From: AP-15 sp963789025
GTDB lineage: Bacteria > Pseudomonadota > Alphaproteobacteria > ATCC43930 > CGMCC-115725
Reading direction: 5' to 3'
Assembly (NCBI GenBank): GCA_963789025.1
Contig: CAWBIT010000009.1
Span: 1 to 64,000, forward strand
Length of the DNA: 64,000 nt
In this document: in pieces, positions 25,670-34,438 of the stretch
Numbering within the stretch: the stretch's first letter is position 1
How the letters are laid out: every line of letters starts with the position of its first letter
Translations under genes and position numbers: made by a program
Notes under the pieces: generated by a model
Told to the model about the DNA's origin: nothing
Databases searched by the model: none
Seen by the model: only the letters and a program-made list of their open reading frames with translations

Positions 25670-26716
25670 TCAGGCGTCCATCGGTTCGGCCAGAAGGCGG
25701 GCCAGCGCCTGCACGTTTTCCGGCGGTGTTTCCGGCAGCACACCATGGCCGAGGTTGAAAATGTAGGGTCCCCGGCCGAGCATCCGGCGCAGCCCCCGCA
25801 CCGCTTCTTCGAGCGCCGCCCCTCCAACGATCAGCAGGACAGGATCGAGATTGCCCTGAACCGTCCCGTGCGGCTGCAGGGTCTGATGCGCATAGCCTGG
25901 CGGCACCACCGTATCGATGCCGATCCCGTCAACTCCGGTCTCGCGAAGATAGCGCTCATGCAGCGTGCCGGCGCCGCGTGGGAAACCGATGACCGGACAA
26001 TTGGCAAACCGCCGTTTCAGCGCCGCTACGATGCGCCGGGTAGGCTCGATCACCCAGCGTACGAACGCCGGTTCGGGCAGGATGCCGGCCCAGCTGTCGA
26101 ACAGCTGCACGACCTCCGCGCCAGCCTCGATCTGGCCGGTCAGGTACTCGATCGTGGCTTCGGCAAGCAAGTCGATCAGCGCATCAAACCCTTGAGGGTC
26201 GCGATAAGCCCAGCTTTTGACCCGCCGAAAATCGCGGCTTCCGCCGCCCTCGACCATGTAGGTCGCTACCGTCCAGGGCGCACCGGCAAAACCGATCAGT
26301 GTCGTCCGAGGATCCAGGGCGCCTCTGACCCGCCGCGCCGTTTCGAACACCGGCTCGAGAGACGAAACGATGCGGCTGGAGTCGAGCCTTGCAACCCCGG
26401 CAGCGTCCTCGATGCGCTCCAGCACCGGCCCTTCTCCCTCGTGGAAGGCCAACTTCTGCCCGAGGGCGTGGGGCAGCATCAGAATATCCGAGAACAGGAT
26501 GGCGCCATCCATGCCGTATCGCCGGATCGGCTGCAGCGTCAACTCGGCGGCCAGTTCTGGGGTCAGGCACAGCTCCACAAAATCTTGTGCTCTAGCGCGA
26601 ACCTCTCGATACTCCGGCAAGTAGCGTCCGGCTTGCCGCATCAGCCACCACGGCGGTGGCGAAAGCGCGTCGCCTGCCAGCGCGCGCAGCAGAGGCTTCG
26701 CTGCCCCGGTCTCCAT
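25670..26716 (-). CDS. hemE: Uroporphyrinogen decarboxylase
   Basis: It decarboxylates the four acetate chains of uroporphyrinogen III to give coproporphyrinogen III. The 348-residue protein has the signature PPWWLMRQAGRYLPEYR near residue 21, the substrate Asp in ILFSDILMLPHALG, and GFAGAPWTVATYMVEGGGS and FNLGHGVLPETPPENV. It is the first gene left of the presumed replication origin, the same position as hemE in Caulobacter and Rickettsia. Confidence 0.97.
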   Translation of the reverse strand: METGAAKPLLRALAGDALSPPPWWLMRQAGRYLPEYREVRARAQDFVELCLTPELAAELTLQPIRRYGMDGAILFSDILMLPHALGQKLAFHEGEGPVLERIEDAAGVARLDSSRIVSSLEPVFETARRVRGALDPRTTLIGFAGAPWTVATYMVEGGGSRDFRRVKSWAYRDPQGFDALIDLLAEATIEYLTGQIEAGAEVVQLFDSWAGILPEPAFVRWVIEPTRRIVAALKRRFANCPVIGFPRGAGTLHERYLRETGVDGIGIDTVVPPGYAHQTLQPHGTVQGNLDPVLLIVGGAALEEAVRGLRRMLGRGPYIFNLGHGVLPETPPENVQALARLLAEPMDA

Positions 26717-27122
26717 CGATGCGCCGCCCTCCTTCCCTCACAAGTTAGGTATAGTTAAAATAGTGGTGTGTTGATGATCCGTGTGGATACCGGGGATTGA
26801 ATGTTGTCCTCGGACCGTTGCACGAGTGCGAGCACTCGAACGCCCGACCATGTGGGATGTGTATAAGATTGTGGCTTACTTTGCGTCGTGGCAGAAGCTG
26901 GGCTCTGTGGTCGGAAAGAGAGTCGGGGATGACCACTACAGCACATCTGGCCTATGCCCGATTTACCCAGGCTGTGAAAAGTCGATTGCACCGTGGCACA
27001 ACAGATTGGGCCGCGGAGGTAAGCCGGGGAAAATCCGAAGATGGAGCGCCGTTCAACCGAGTTTTCCCACGTTCGCCTCATAATGACTCACACCGTGGCG
27101 GGATAATTTGGGCGAGGTTGCG
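26717..27122. other. Probable chromosomal replication origin (oriC) between hemE and ppsR
   Basis: The spacer of 406 bases between divergent hemE and ppsR holds no gene. It contains one perfect DnaA box (TGTGTATAA, 26858-26866, i.e. TTATACACA on the minus strand) and two one-mismatch boxes, TGTGGATAC (26782-26790) and TGTGAAAAG (26973-26981), all in the same orientation. There is a perfect 7-bp inverted repeat CGAGTGC-GA-GCACTCG (26823-26838), an A/T-rich tract near 26744-26765 beside hemE, and GANTC methylation sites. In Caulobacter the origin lies exactly between hemE and the ppsR homologue. Position and boxes together make this a strong candidate. Confidence 0.75.
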
Positions 27123-27941
27123 GTGACCCGCTTTCATCTTCACCTCGTTTCCGATTCAACCGGAGAAACCGTGCATTCGGTGGCCCGGGCCTGCCTTGTG
27201 CAGTTCGACGATGCTCAGGCGGTCGAGCATGTCTGGAGTATGGTGCGCACTCGCAGCCAGATCGACCGGGTGGTAGCTGGAGTCGAAGCCAATCCCGGGG
27301 TTGTCCTGTTCACGATGGTCAACGACGCTCTTCGTCAATTGCTGCAGGAAGGATGCCGCCGGCTGCAGGTGCCGGCCATCCCGGTTCTCGATCCGGTTAT
27401 CGGCGCGCTGGCCTCCTACCTTCACCGCAAGAGTCGTGGCGTGCCGGGCAAACAGCATCTCCTCGACAGCGAGTATTTTGCGCGCATCGACGCCATTACC
27501 TTTGCGCTCAATCATGATGACGGCCAGTCGAGTTGGGGTCTCAACGATGCCGATGTCTGTCTTGTCGGCGTGTCTCGTACCTCGAAGACGCCGACTTGTC
27601 TCTATCTCGCCAACCGGGGCATCAAGGCTGCCAATGTGCCCTATGTGCCGAGAGTGCCGTTGCCGCCGGAGCTGACCACAGCCGAGCACCCGTTGATCGT
27701 CGGACTGACCAACGACCCCGAGCGGCTGATCCAGCTGCGCCGTAACCGTTTGGACCTGCTGCAGCATGACGGCGCGACGGAGTATACGGATATCGAGGCA
27801 GTCCGAGCCGAGGTGCGCGAGGCGCGGCGGATCTTCGCTCAGATGCATTGGCCGGTGATCGACGTGACACGCCGCTCGATCGAGGAGACGGCGGCGTCGG
27901 TAATGAAATTACTCGCCCGCCGTCACGGTATGAATGACTGA
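27123..27941 (+). CDS. ppsR: PEP synthase/PPDK regulatory kinase-phosphorylase (DUF299)
   Basis: A bifunctional ADP-dependent kinase and Pi-dependent phosphorylase that switches pyruvate phosphate dikinase or PEP synthase off and on. The GTG at 27123 gives VTRFHLHLVSDSTGETVHS, the standard start, and 272 residues. The P-loop-like VGVSRTSKTPTCLYLANRG is near residue 150, and HWPVIDVTRRSIEETAA is at the C-terminus. It is the first gene right of the presumed origin and overlaps maf by 8 bases. Confidence 0.93.
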   Translation: MTRFHLHLVSDSTGETVHSVARACLVQFDDAQAVEHVWSMVRTRSQIDRVVAGVEANPGVVLFTMVNDALRQLLQEGCRRLQVPAIPVLDPVIGALASYLHRKSRGVPGKQHLLDSEYFARIDAITFALNHDDGQSSWGLNDADVCLVGVSRTSKTPTCLYLANRGIKAANVPYVPRVPLPPELTTAEHPLIVGLTNDPERLIQLRRNRLDLLQHDGATEYTDIEAVRAEVREARRIFAQMHWPVIDVTRRSIEETAASVMKLLARRHGMND

Positions 27942-28533
27942 GGATTTGGTCCTCGCTTCCGCGAGTACCATACGGGCGCAGCTGCTCGCCGCCGCCGGCG
28001 TCGCTTTTCGGATCGAACCGGTGGAGCTCGACGAAGGTGTCCTCAAACGGGCCTGCCGGGCAGAGGGGCGTGATGCGGCCGGCTGCGCGCTCGCTCTTGC
28101 CGAAGCGAAGGCGCGCTAGGTTTCAGCGCGCTATGGTCGAAGTGTTGTCATCGCCGCCGACCAGCTTCTGGTCTGCGAGGAGGTATGGTTCGACAAGCCC
28201 GAGGATCTCGGCCAGGCCCGCATCCAGCTTCAGGCTCTGCGCGGTCGGACCCACGAGCTTGTGACGGCAGTCTGCGCGGTTCAGGACGGATCGGGATTAT
28301 GGTATGCCGTGAGCAGGCCGCGGTTGACGATGCGATATTTCACAGACGCCTTCCTCGAAGACTATATTCCTGCCGAGGGAGCCGACATTCTCGGATCGGT
28401 TGGCGCGTACCGGCTCGAGGGCAGAGGGGCACAGCTATTTGAACAAATCGAAGGAGATTATTTCGCGATCCTTGGGCTGCCACTCATCGAGCTTCTCGGT
28501 TTCCTGCGAACTACGGGCATGATTCTGTCGTAA
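27934..28533 (+). pseudogene. maf: Maf-family nucleotide pyrophosphatase with an in-frame amber codon
   Basis: Maf proteins hydrolyse non-canonical nucleoside triphosphates. The frame starts MTEDLVLASASTIRAQLL and runs 61 codons to a TAG at 28117-28119. The same frame then continues without shift as VSARYGRSVVIAADQLLVCEE and on through TAVCAVQDGSG and GSVGAYRLEGRGAQLFEQIEGDYFAILGLPL to a TAA at 28531. The total is 199 codons, the normal Maf length, with all motifs present. Only one codon is wrong, so this is a fresh nonsense mutation, a sequencing error or a readthrough site. ppsR and maf overlap as in relatives. Confidence 0.88.
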
Positions 28534-28578
28534 ACCGGGAAATTACCTTTCGGGTGAGGCTCTCTGGATGTTGTCGGG

Positions 28579-28700
28579 GTCATTCCGGGGCGCGGGCGTA
28601 GCCCGCGAGCCCGGAACCTATGAACATAGGCCCCGGAGAAAGAGTTCATGAGCCGGTGTTCATGGTTTCCGGGCCCGGCCTACGGCCGTCCCGGAATGAC
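28579..28700. repeat. Palindromic repeat, GTCATTCCGGGGCGC family, copy 2
   Basis: It begins GTCATTCCGGGGCGCG, ends GTCCCGGAATGAC and has inner GGAACC/GGTTTCC arms. It is the partner of the unit at 22595 and lies between maf and aroE, so it interrupts what is usually a tight gene row. Confidence 0.85.
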
Positions 28701-28776
28701 GATCTTGCCCTTGAAATGACCACGTTTTTCGCCTCTGTTTTCGTTGCAGAAGCACTTTTAGCGAGAGGCATTGCGG

Positions 28777-29634
28777 ATGAAAATCGCCGGGACGACCCGG
28801 CTGGCGGGTATCATGGGTTGGCCCGTCGCCCATTCCCGATCACCGTTGCTGCATGGTTTCTGGCTGGACGAGACCGGGACCGATGGCGCCTATGTCCCGT
28901 TGCCGGTGAGGCCGGAGCACATTGAGCAAGCACTTCGCGCACTGCCGGTCCTAGGCTTTCGCGGCTGCAATCTGACGATACCGCACAAACAGACGGCGCT
29001 TCGTATTGCTGATCGGGTTGAACCCCTGGCGCGTCGCATCGGTGCGGTGAACACGATCATCGTCACGCCCGACGGCAGTCTCGAAGCACGCAACACCGAC
29101 GTCTTCGGGTTTCGCGAGAACCTTCGAGAAGCGGTGCCCGATTGGCGGCCGGCGGCCGGTCCGGCGGTAATCCTCGGGGCGGGCGGATCGGCGCGGGCGG
29201 TCGTGGCGGCGTTGACCGACGCCGGGGTCACCGAGATCCGGATCGTCAACCGCACGCTTGCGCGCGCCGAGATAGTGGCGCGCGATCTCCAGACGCCGGC
29301 GACGCGGATCACGGTCCATTCCTGGAGCGAGGTGAGCAATGTCCAGCGGCATGCCGGGCTGCTCGTCAATACAACGAGCCTCGGCATGACCGGCGAACCG
29401 CCTCTTGTTCTTGATATGTCGTTGCCGCCTAGCGCCCCGGTCGTCGATATCGTATACGTGCCGCTCGAAACGGATCTGTTAAGCGCCGCTCGACGGCGGG
29501 GAAATCCCGTCATCGATGGCCTCGGCATGTTGCTGCATCAGGGCCGACCCGGATTTGAAGCCTGGTTCGGTGCGCCGGTGCGGGTGACTCCAGAGCTGCG
29601 CGCGGCGATCGTCGCGACCCTGGCGCCACCTTGA
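28777..29634 (+). CDS. aroE: Shikimate dehydrogenase
   Basis: It reduces 3-dehydroshikimate with NADPH in aromatic amino-acid synthesis. ATG at 28777 gives 285 residues starting MKIAGTTRLAGIMGWPVAHS. Substrate motifs SRSPLLHGFWL and NLTIPHKQTAL (catalytic Lys) are followed by the Rossmann loop VILGAGGSARAVVAAL and the NADP-selecting VNRTLARAE. A late DGLGMLLHQGRPGFEAWFG closes the fold. The stop overlaps the coaE start (TTGA). Confidence 0.95.
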   Translation: MKIAGTTRLAGIMGWPVAHSRSPLLHGFWLDETGTDGAYVPLPVRPEHIEQALRALPVLGFRGCNLTIPHKQTALRIADRVEPLARRIGAVNTIIVTPDGSLEARNTDVFGFRENLREAVPDWRPAAGPAVILGAGGSARAVVAALTDAGVTEIRIVNRTLARAEIVARDLQTPATRITVHSWSEVSNVQRHAGLLVNTTSLGMTGEPPLVLDMSLPPSAPVVDIVYVPLETDLLSAARRRGNPVIDGLGMLLHQGRPGFEAWFGAPVRVTPELRAAIVATLAPP

Positions 29635-30233
29635 TTGTTCTCGGCCTTACTGGCTCGATCGGCATGGGCAAGAGCACCGCCGCGGCGATGCTGCGGTGCC
29701 TCGGAGTGCCGCTGTTTGACGCGGATCTGGCGGTTCACCGAGTGCTGGCGCCGTCCGGGGCCGCGGTTCCGGCGGTTTCCGCCGCGTTTCCTGGTGTTGA
29801 AACAGAGGTCGGCGGTATCGATCGAGGGTTGCTCGGGCAACGGGTTTTCGCCGATCCCGCGGCGCTGACGCGGCTTGAAGCCATTCTTCACCCGATGGTG
29901 GCCGCCGAGGAAAGGCGGTTTCTCGCTCGGTCGCGTGCCCGCCGGGTACCGCTCGTCGTGCTCGATATACCGCTGCTGTTTGAAACGGGCGCCGAGCGCC
30001 GGTGCGATTATGTGCTCGTCGTTTCGGCGCCTACCCTCGTGCAGCGGCAGCGTGTCATGCGGCGGCCGGGGATGACCGAGATTCGACTAAACTCAATCCT
30101 GCGAAAACAGATGCCGGACCATCGGAAGCGCCGACGCGCGGATTTCGTGGTGCCGACCGGGGTGGGCCGCAACCTGACCTTGCGTCGTTTGCAGGCGATC
30201 GTCAAACTCCTTCGCAAAAGGGGGAGACGATAA
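29631..30233 (+). CDS. coaE: Dephospho-CoA kinase
   Basis: It carries out the last step of coenzyme A synthesis. The TTG at 29631 overlaps the aroE stop and gives 200 residues starting MIVLGLTGSIGMGKSTAAAM (P-loop). The CoA-domain motif VPLFDADLAVHRVL and the lid-region VLDIPLLFETGAERRCDYVLVVSAP are present. The C-terminal RRRADFVVPTGVGRNLT is slightly unusual, because most homologues read DFVIDNSG here. It may still be functional. Confidence 0.93.
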   Translation: MIVLGLTGSIGMGKSTAAAMLRCLGVPLFDADLAVHRVLAPSGAAVPAVSAAFPGVETEVGGIDRGLLGQRVFADPAALTRLEAILHPMVAAEERRFLARSRARRVPLVVLDIPLLFETGAERRCDYVLVVSAPTLVQRQRVMRRPGMTEIRLNSILRKQMPDHRKRRRADFVVPTGVGRNLTLRRLQAIVKLLRKRGRR

Positions 30234-30899
30234 TTGCGCGAAATCGTGCTCGACACCGAAACGACCGGTCTGGATCCAGGCGAAGGTCATCGCATCGTCG
30301 AAGTCGCCTGCATCGAGCTCGTCCACCACGTCCCGACCGGCCGAAAATTTCACCGTTACGTCAATCCCGAGCGCGACATGCCCGAAGAGGCTCTCGCGGT
30401 CCATGGCATCACCGCAGAGTTTCTGGCGAACCAGGCGCCCTTTGCCGCGATCGCAGACGAGCTGCTGGCCTTTATCGGTTCGGACCGGCTGGTTATTCAT
30501 AATTCCGAATTCGACCTCTCGTTTCTGAATGCTGAACTGGCCCGCTTGCAACGAGATCCGATCCGCTGCGCCTTCGTCGATACTCTCGGGCTGGCGCGGG
30601 TGCGGTTTCCCGGAGCGCCGGCAAGTCTCGACGCCTTGTGCCGGCGCTTCGAGATCGACCTGTCGGACCGCGTCGAGCACGGGGCCGAGATCGATTGCAG
30701 ATTGCTCGCTGCAGTCTATCTGGAATTGCTCGGCGGCCGGCAACCCGGTCTCGATTTCGCAAGGCCCGCCGATGAGGTGGCGCTAGTGGAGAGGGTCATG
30801 CGGCCGCCCCGTCCGCATTTCCCTTCGGCGGAAGAGATGATCGCTCACCAGGCGATGCTGCGAATGATAACCGAGCCCATCTGGCTCGTGGAGGGCTGA
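30234..30899 (+). CDS. dnaQ: DNA polymerase III epsilon subunit (3'-5' proofreading exonuclease)
   Basis: The proofreading subunit of the replicative polymerase. A TTG directly after the coaE stop, with GGGGGAGA upstream, is the likely start, giving 221 residues. The DEDD exonuclease motifs are present: VLDTETTGLDPGEG, IHNSEFDLSFLNAEL, and HGAEIDCRLLAAVYLELLGG. The tail after residue 180 should bind the alpha subunit. It is co-transcribed with ppsR, aroE and coaE. Confidence 0.95.
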   Translation: MREIVLDTETTGLDPGEGHRIVEVACIELVHHVPTGRKFHRYVNPERDMPEEALAVHGITAEFLANQAPFAAIADELLAFIGSDRLVIHNSEFDLSFLNAELARLQRDPIRCAFVDTLGLARVRFPGAPASLDALCRRFEIDLSDRVEHGAEIDCRLLAAVYLELLGGRQPGLDFARPADEVALVERVMRPPRPHFPSAEEMIAHQAMLRMITEPIWLVEG

Positions 30900-30902
30900 G
30901 CC

Positions 30903-31412
30903 TCACACCACCAGGTTGCCGGGTGGGGCGGCGATTTGGGCGTCAGCCTGCTGGCGGCGCAACAGCTCGGCGAAGTCGATCGGATTGATCATCAGAGGCG
31001 GAAAACCGCCGTCACGGGTGGCGTTCGCGATGATCGCGCGGGCAAATGGAAAGACGATCCGCGGCGTCTCGACGAGAATCAGTGGAGCCAGCATCTCCTG
31101 CCGCGCGTTCTTGACCGTTACCACTGTCCCGTAGGCGAGCTCGACGAGGAAGACGGGTTCCTCCTGAATGCGGGCCGTCGCGTTGATCGTCAGGACGACT
31201 TCGAAAACCTCCGGTCCCAGGTTCTGTGCTTTGACATCGACATTGATGTCGACCGAGGGCTGGGTCGTTTGCTGAATCAGGCTCTGCGGCGCGCGCGGAT
31301 TTTCAAACGACAAATCCTTGATGTATTGCGCGTTGACGATCAGCTGCTGCTGACCGTCGGGCATTGCCGGCGGCATATCGCTTTGGCCGTTGCCTTTTGC
31401 CTCTTCCGCCAT
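30903..31412 (-). CDS. secB: Protein-export chaperone SecB
   Basis: A tetrameric cytosolic chaperone that delivers unfolded preproteins to SecA. The 169 residues include QYIKDLSFENPRAPQSL, VDVKAQNLGPEVFEVVL and RIVFPFARAIIANATRDGGFPPLMINPIDFAELL, which define the family. The C-terminal tail QAPPGNLVV-like region is short. It converges with dnaQ and is divergent from the Tim44-like gene, the order seen around alphaproteobacterial origins. Confidence 0.96.
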   Translation of the reverse strand: MAEEAKGNGQSDMPPAMPDGQQQLIVNAQYIKDLSFENPRAPQSLIQQTTQPSVDINVDVKAQNLGPEVFEVVLTINATARIQEEPVFLVELAYGTVVTVKNARQEMLAPLILVETPRIVFPFARAIIANATRDGGFPPLMINPIDFAELLRRQQADAQIAAPPGNLVV

Positions 31413-31799
31413 AGCCGCCTCCCCAAGACCGCAGCCTGCTGGCCTAACACGGATCGGGAAGGCGCATCAACGGTCGGCCCGGCCCTACCCCGCGTCCGGC
31501 GCAAAACGCAGCTCGGCTCGCACTCGGCTGGGGGTCGCCGGGGTCCCGGCCGGTGATGAAGAAGACCGGGTTGAATTCGGTTTGCCCATGGCGGATCAAA
31601 ATCACTCGGGTTTTCGTCAATTCGGGAGGGAGCCGAGGAAGCCCGAGTTCTTCCGATTGGGGGCGCTAGCGCCGGTAGAGAAGCCGCGTATCCTCGCGCC
31701 AACCCGCTTGCCGTGGCGCCACCCGCGCCCCATGTAGTCAACATCCAGCCGAGGCCCGGAGCCCGGTATGTCTCTACGGCGGCAGGGCGCGGAAGGGAG
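31413..31799. other. Divergent intergenic region secB / Tim44-like gene
   Basis: Nearly 390 bases with no recognisable gene. Open frames occur on both strands, but they lack ribosome sites and family resemblance. Promoters for both flanking genes must lie here. A GGGGGCGCTAGCGCC palindrome near 31660 is the only notable structure. Confidence 0.4.
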
Positions 31800-32468
31800 A
31801 TGGGCGACTTTCAGCAATACTTCGATATCATCCTGTTCGCGATGGTTGCAGGCTTTTTGGTGCTTCGCCTGCGCAGTGTGCTCGGGCGGCGGACCGGAAA
31901 CGAGCGCCGGCGCGAATTGTTTGTGCGGCGCACGCGACCCGCGCCGGAAAAGGGACCGACTTTAATGGAGCCCAGCCCCAGCGCCGCGGCCGCTGCGACG
32001 GCCGCCTCGCCGGCCGATCCCGTCGCGGAAGGATTGAACCAGATCCATCGCGCCGACCCGAGTTTTGACCCCTCTCAATTCCTCGAGGGTGCTCGCACCG
32101 CATTCGAGATGATCGTTACCGCGTTTGCGAATGCCGACAAGGCGGGGTTGCGGCCGCTGCTGAGTGATGAGGTTTTCCAGCAATTTGTCACCGCGATCGA
32201 CGAGCGTACCGCTGCCAAGGAGACGCTGGAGACGCGAATTCTGCGTTTGGACAGCTCGGATATCATCGAAGCCGAATTGTTGGGGCGCAACGCGCAGGTG
32301 ACGGTGAAGCTGACTTCGCAGCAAATCAACGTGACACGCGCGATGGACGGCAGCATCGTCGACGGTGACCCGGAGCACCCGACCGAGAAGACCGATTACT
32401 GGACCTTTGCGCGCGATACCCGATCGGCCGACCCAAACTGGGTTCTCGTCGCGACGAGTAGCGGCTGA
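31800..32468 (+). CDS. Tim44-like domain inner-membrane protein
   Basis: The ATG at 31800 follows GGAAGGGAG and opens MGDFQQYFDIILFAMVAGFLVLRL, a membrane helix typical of alphaproteobacterial Tim44/TimA proteins, giving 222 residues. A charged and Ala/Pro-rich linker is followed by the Tim44 domain (FLEGARTAFEMIVTAFANADKAGLRPLLSD, NVTRAMDGSIVDGDPEHPTEKTDYWTFARD). These are bacterial relatives of the mitochondrial import subunit Tim44 and are thought to bind membrane or envelope proteins. It is followed by mltA, as in relatives. Confidence 0.92.
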   Translation: MGDFQQYFDIILFAMVAGFLVLRLRSVLGRRTGNERRRELFVRRTRPAPEKGPTLMEPSPSAAAAATAASPADPVAEGLNQIHRADPSFDPSQFLEGARTAFEMIVTAFANADKAGLRPLLSDEVFQQFVTAIDERTAAKETLETRILRLDSSDIIEAELLGRNAQVTVKLTSQQINVTRAMDGSIVDGDPEHPTEKTDYWTFARDTRSADPNWVLVATSSG

Positions 32469-33612
32469 GCGTCAGCCGCGGACCAGTCGCGCCGGCCGCG
32501 CCGCGGCGGCCGTACTCCTCGGTATCTTGGTCATTGCCCTAGAGCATGACAGCGGTCCGAAGCAATTCAGCCTCGAGCCGGTTGGGTTTGATCGTCTATC
32601 CGGTTGGACGCAAGATCACATTTCGGCGGCGGTCCCGGTTTTCCTGAAATCCTGTGCTCGGTTCTTGACCCGGGCAGATGCGGTTCCGCTCGATCCAGTT
32701 GCCATGAGCGGTGATTTCGGGCGGGTCGGAGACTGGCGGCCATTATGTGAGGCGGCGGAGGCATTGCCGTCCGGGGACGATGCGGCGGCCCGGGAATTTT
32801 TCGAGACGGGTTTTATCCCGTTTGCCGTAGCAGACTACGGCACGGCGGAAGGACTGTTCACCGGATATTACGAGATCGAGCTCAACGGCTCGCGGCAACG
32901 CCATGGCCGCTACCAGACCCCGCTTTACCGCAAACCCCCAGATCTCGGCCCCGAGCCGCCGACGCGCGCCGAGATCGAGGATGGGGCGCTCGCCGGGCGC
33001 GGGCTGGAACTCCTCTGGGTCGACGATCCGATCGACGCTTTTTTTCTGCAGATCCAGGGGTCGGGGCGCGTCCGGCTGAAGGGGGGAGGCACGGTCCGAG
33101 TCGGCTATGACGGGCAGAACGGCCGACCATACGTGCCGGTCGGGCGACTGCTAATCGAACGCGGCGTGCTCCCGCGAGACAAGCTCACGATGGCGGCGAT
33201 CCGGTCGTGGATGAAGCAGAATCCCGAGGCTGGAGCCGCCCTGCGGCGCGAGAACCCCTCGTATGTTTTCTTTCGGGAAGTCAAGGGCGATGGACCAATC
33301 GGGGCCGAAGGGGTCGCGTTGAGCGCAGAGCGGAGCTTAGCGGTCGATCGCGCGTTCGTGGCTCTCGGCATCCCGGTCTGGCTCGAAGCGGATGAGCGGT
33401 TCGCCGCCGCGGACAGTGTGCGTCGTCTGATGGTCGCGCAGGACACCGGGGGTGCGATCAAGGGCCCGGTGCGCGGCGATGTCTTCTGGGGCACCGGAGA
33501 TGCGCCGGGCAGCCGTGCCGGTGTCATGAATGCCAGCGGCAGGTATTACCTGTTGCTGCCGCGCGCAGTAGCGCGCCGTCTTGCTCCCGGCCGGTTGGCG
33601 CGGCCGGATTGA
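32365..33612 (+). CDS. mltA: Membrane-bound lytic murein transglycosylase A
   Basis: It cleaves the glycan strands of murein to 1,6-anhydro ends in the periplasm. The catalytic part is complete: GLFTGYYEIELNGSR, YQTPLYRKPPDL, FFLQIQGSGRVRL, VGYDGQNGRPY, and the 3D-like end VAQDTGGAIKGPVRGDVFWG with the essential Asp. The start is uncertain: no ATG or GTG lies between the tim44 stop and the membrane segment RAAAAVLLGILVIALE. The GTG at 32365 or a TTG at 32407, both inside the Tim44-like gene, are the candidates. Confidence 0.9.
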   Translation: MTRSTRPRRPITGPLRAIPDRPTQTGFSSRRVAAERQPRTSRAGRAAAAVLLGILVIALEHDSGPKQFSLEPVGFDRLSGWTQDHISAAVPVFLKSCARFLTRADAVPLDPVAMSGDFGRVGDWRPLCEAAEALPSGDDAAAREFFETGFIPFAVADYGTAEGLFTGYYEIELNGSRQRHGRYQTPLYRKPPDLGPEPPTRAEIEDGALAGRGLELLWVDDPIDAFFLQIQGSGRVRLKGGGTVRVGYDGQNGRPYVPVGRLLIERGVLPRDKLTMAAIRSWMKQNPEAGAALRRENPSYVFFREVKGDGPIGAEGVALSAERSLAVDRAFVALGIPVWLEADERFAAADSVRRLMVAQDTGGAIKGPVRGDVFWGTGDAPGSRAGVMNASGRYYLLLPRAVARRLAPGRLARPD

Positions 33613-33680
33613 TTTGCCAGCCGGAGGAAGCCTAATTTTCGGTACCCTTGCTTTGAGCCGATGACCACAGGCCGAGTTGA

Positions 33681-34433
33681 ATGCGTGTAGCGTTGTTCGT
33701 CACATGTCTTGTCGATTTGTTCCGCCCGACAGTGGGCTTTGCGGCCGTCAAATTGCTCGAAGACGCGGGATGTACGGTCGAGGTCCCGCGTCGGCAGACC
33801 TGTTGCGGTCAGCCCGCATACAACTCCGGTGACCGGGCCGATGCCAAGGCAATTGCCCTGCAGGTATTCGACGCCTTTGCCGGCTACGACTATGTCGTCG
33901 CTCCCTCGGGGTCTTGTGCCGGGATGCTGCGGGTACACTATCCCGAGCTCTTCGCTGGCGATTCCGAGAACCTCCCACGCGCGCAAGAACTCGCCGAGCG
34001 GAGTTGGGAGCTCGTGTCCTTCCTCGTCGATACCTGCGGAATGCAGGCGGTCGCCGCGAACTGGCAGCGTCGAATCACCTACCACGACGCCTGCTCGGGC
34101 CTTCGGGAACTCGGGGTCAAGCTCCAGCCGCGCCAGCTTCTCGCATCCGTTGCCGGTCTGAGTATCGAGGAATTGCCGGGGGCTGAAATGTGCTGCGGCT
34201 TTGGCGGCACCTTCTGCGTCAAATACCCGGAAATTTCCGACAAGATGGTGACCGACAAGGCCGCCGACATCGCCGCGACCGGCGCCGAAGCGGTCTTGGC
34301 CGGCGATCTCGGCTGTCTGCTCAATATGGCGGGCAAACTCTACCGGCTAGGCCGGCAGGTCGAAGTTCGCCACGTGGCCGAGGTTCTCGCCGGCATCACC
34401 GACAGGGTCCCGGCGATCGGCGCGCCGCGGTAA
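33681..34433 (+). CDS. lutA: LutA/GlcF-like (Fe-S) oxidoreductase subunit of lactate utilisation
   Basis: The first gene of a three-gene L-lactate oxidation operon. The 250-residue protein has two CCG domains: TCLVDLFRPTVG with QTCCGQPAYNSG, and HDACSGLRELG with MCCGFGGTFCVKYPEIS. These Cys-Cys-Gly motifs bind the iron-sulfur or quinone-linked centre. lutB follows after five bases. The operon sits between mltA and smr. Confidence 0.93.
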   Translation: MRVALFVTCLVDLFRPTVGFAAVKLLEDAGCTVEVPRRQTCCGQPAYNSGDRADAKAIALQVFDAFAGYDYVVAPSGSCAGMLRVHYPELFAGDSENLPRAQELAERSWELVSFLVDTCGMQAVAANWQRRITYHDACSGLRELGVKLQPRQLLASVAGLSIEELPGAEMCCGFGGTFCVKYPEISDKMVTDKAADIAATGAEAVLAGDLGCLLNMAGKLYRLGRQVEVRHVAEVLAGITDRVPAIGAPR

Positions 34434-34438
34434 CGGGG

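Noticed and set aside
26744..26757. Possible CtrA binding site near hemE (TTAG-N6-TTAA)
   Set aside because: The spacing is six rather than seven and the left half is imperfect, so it is too weak to list as a site.
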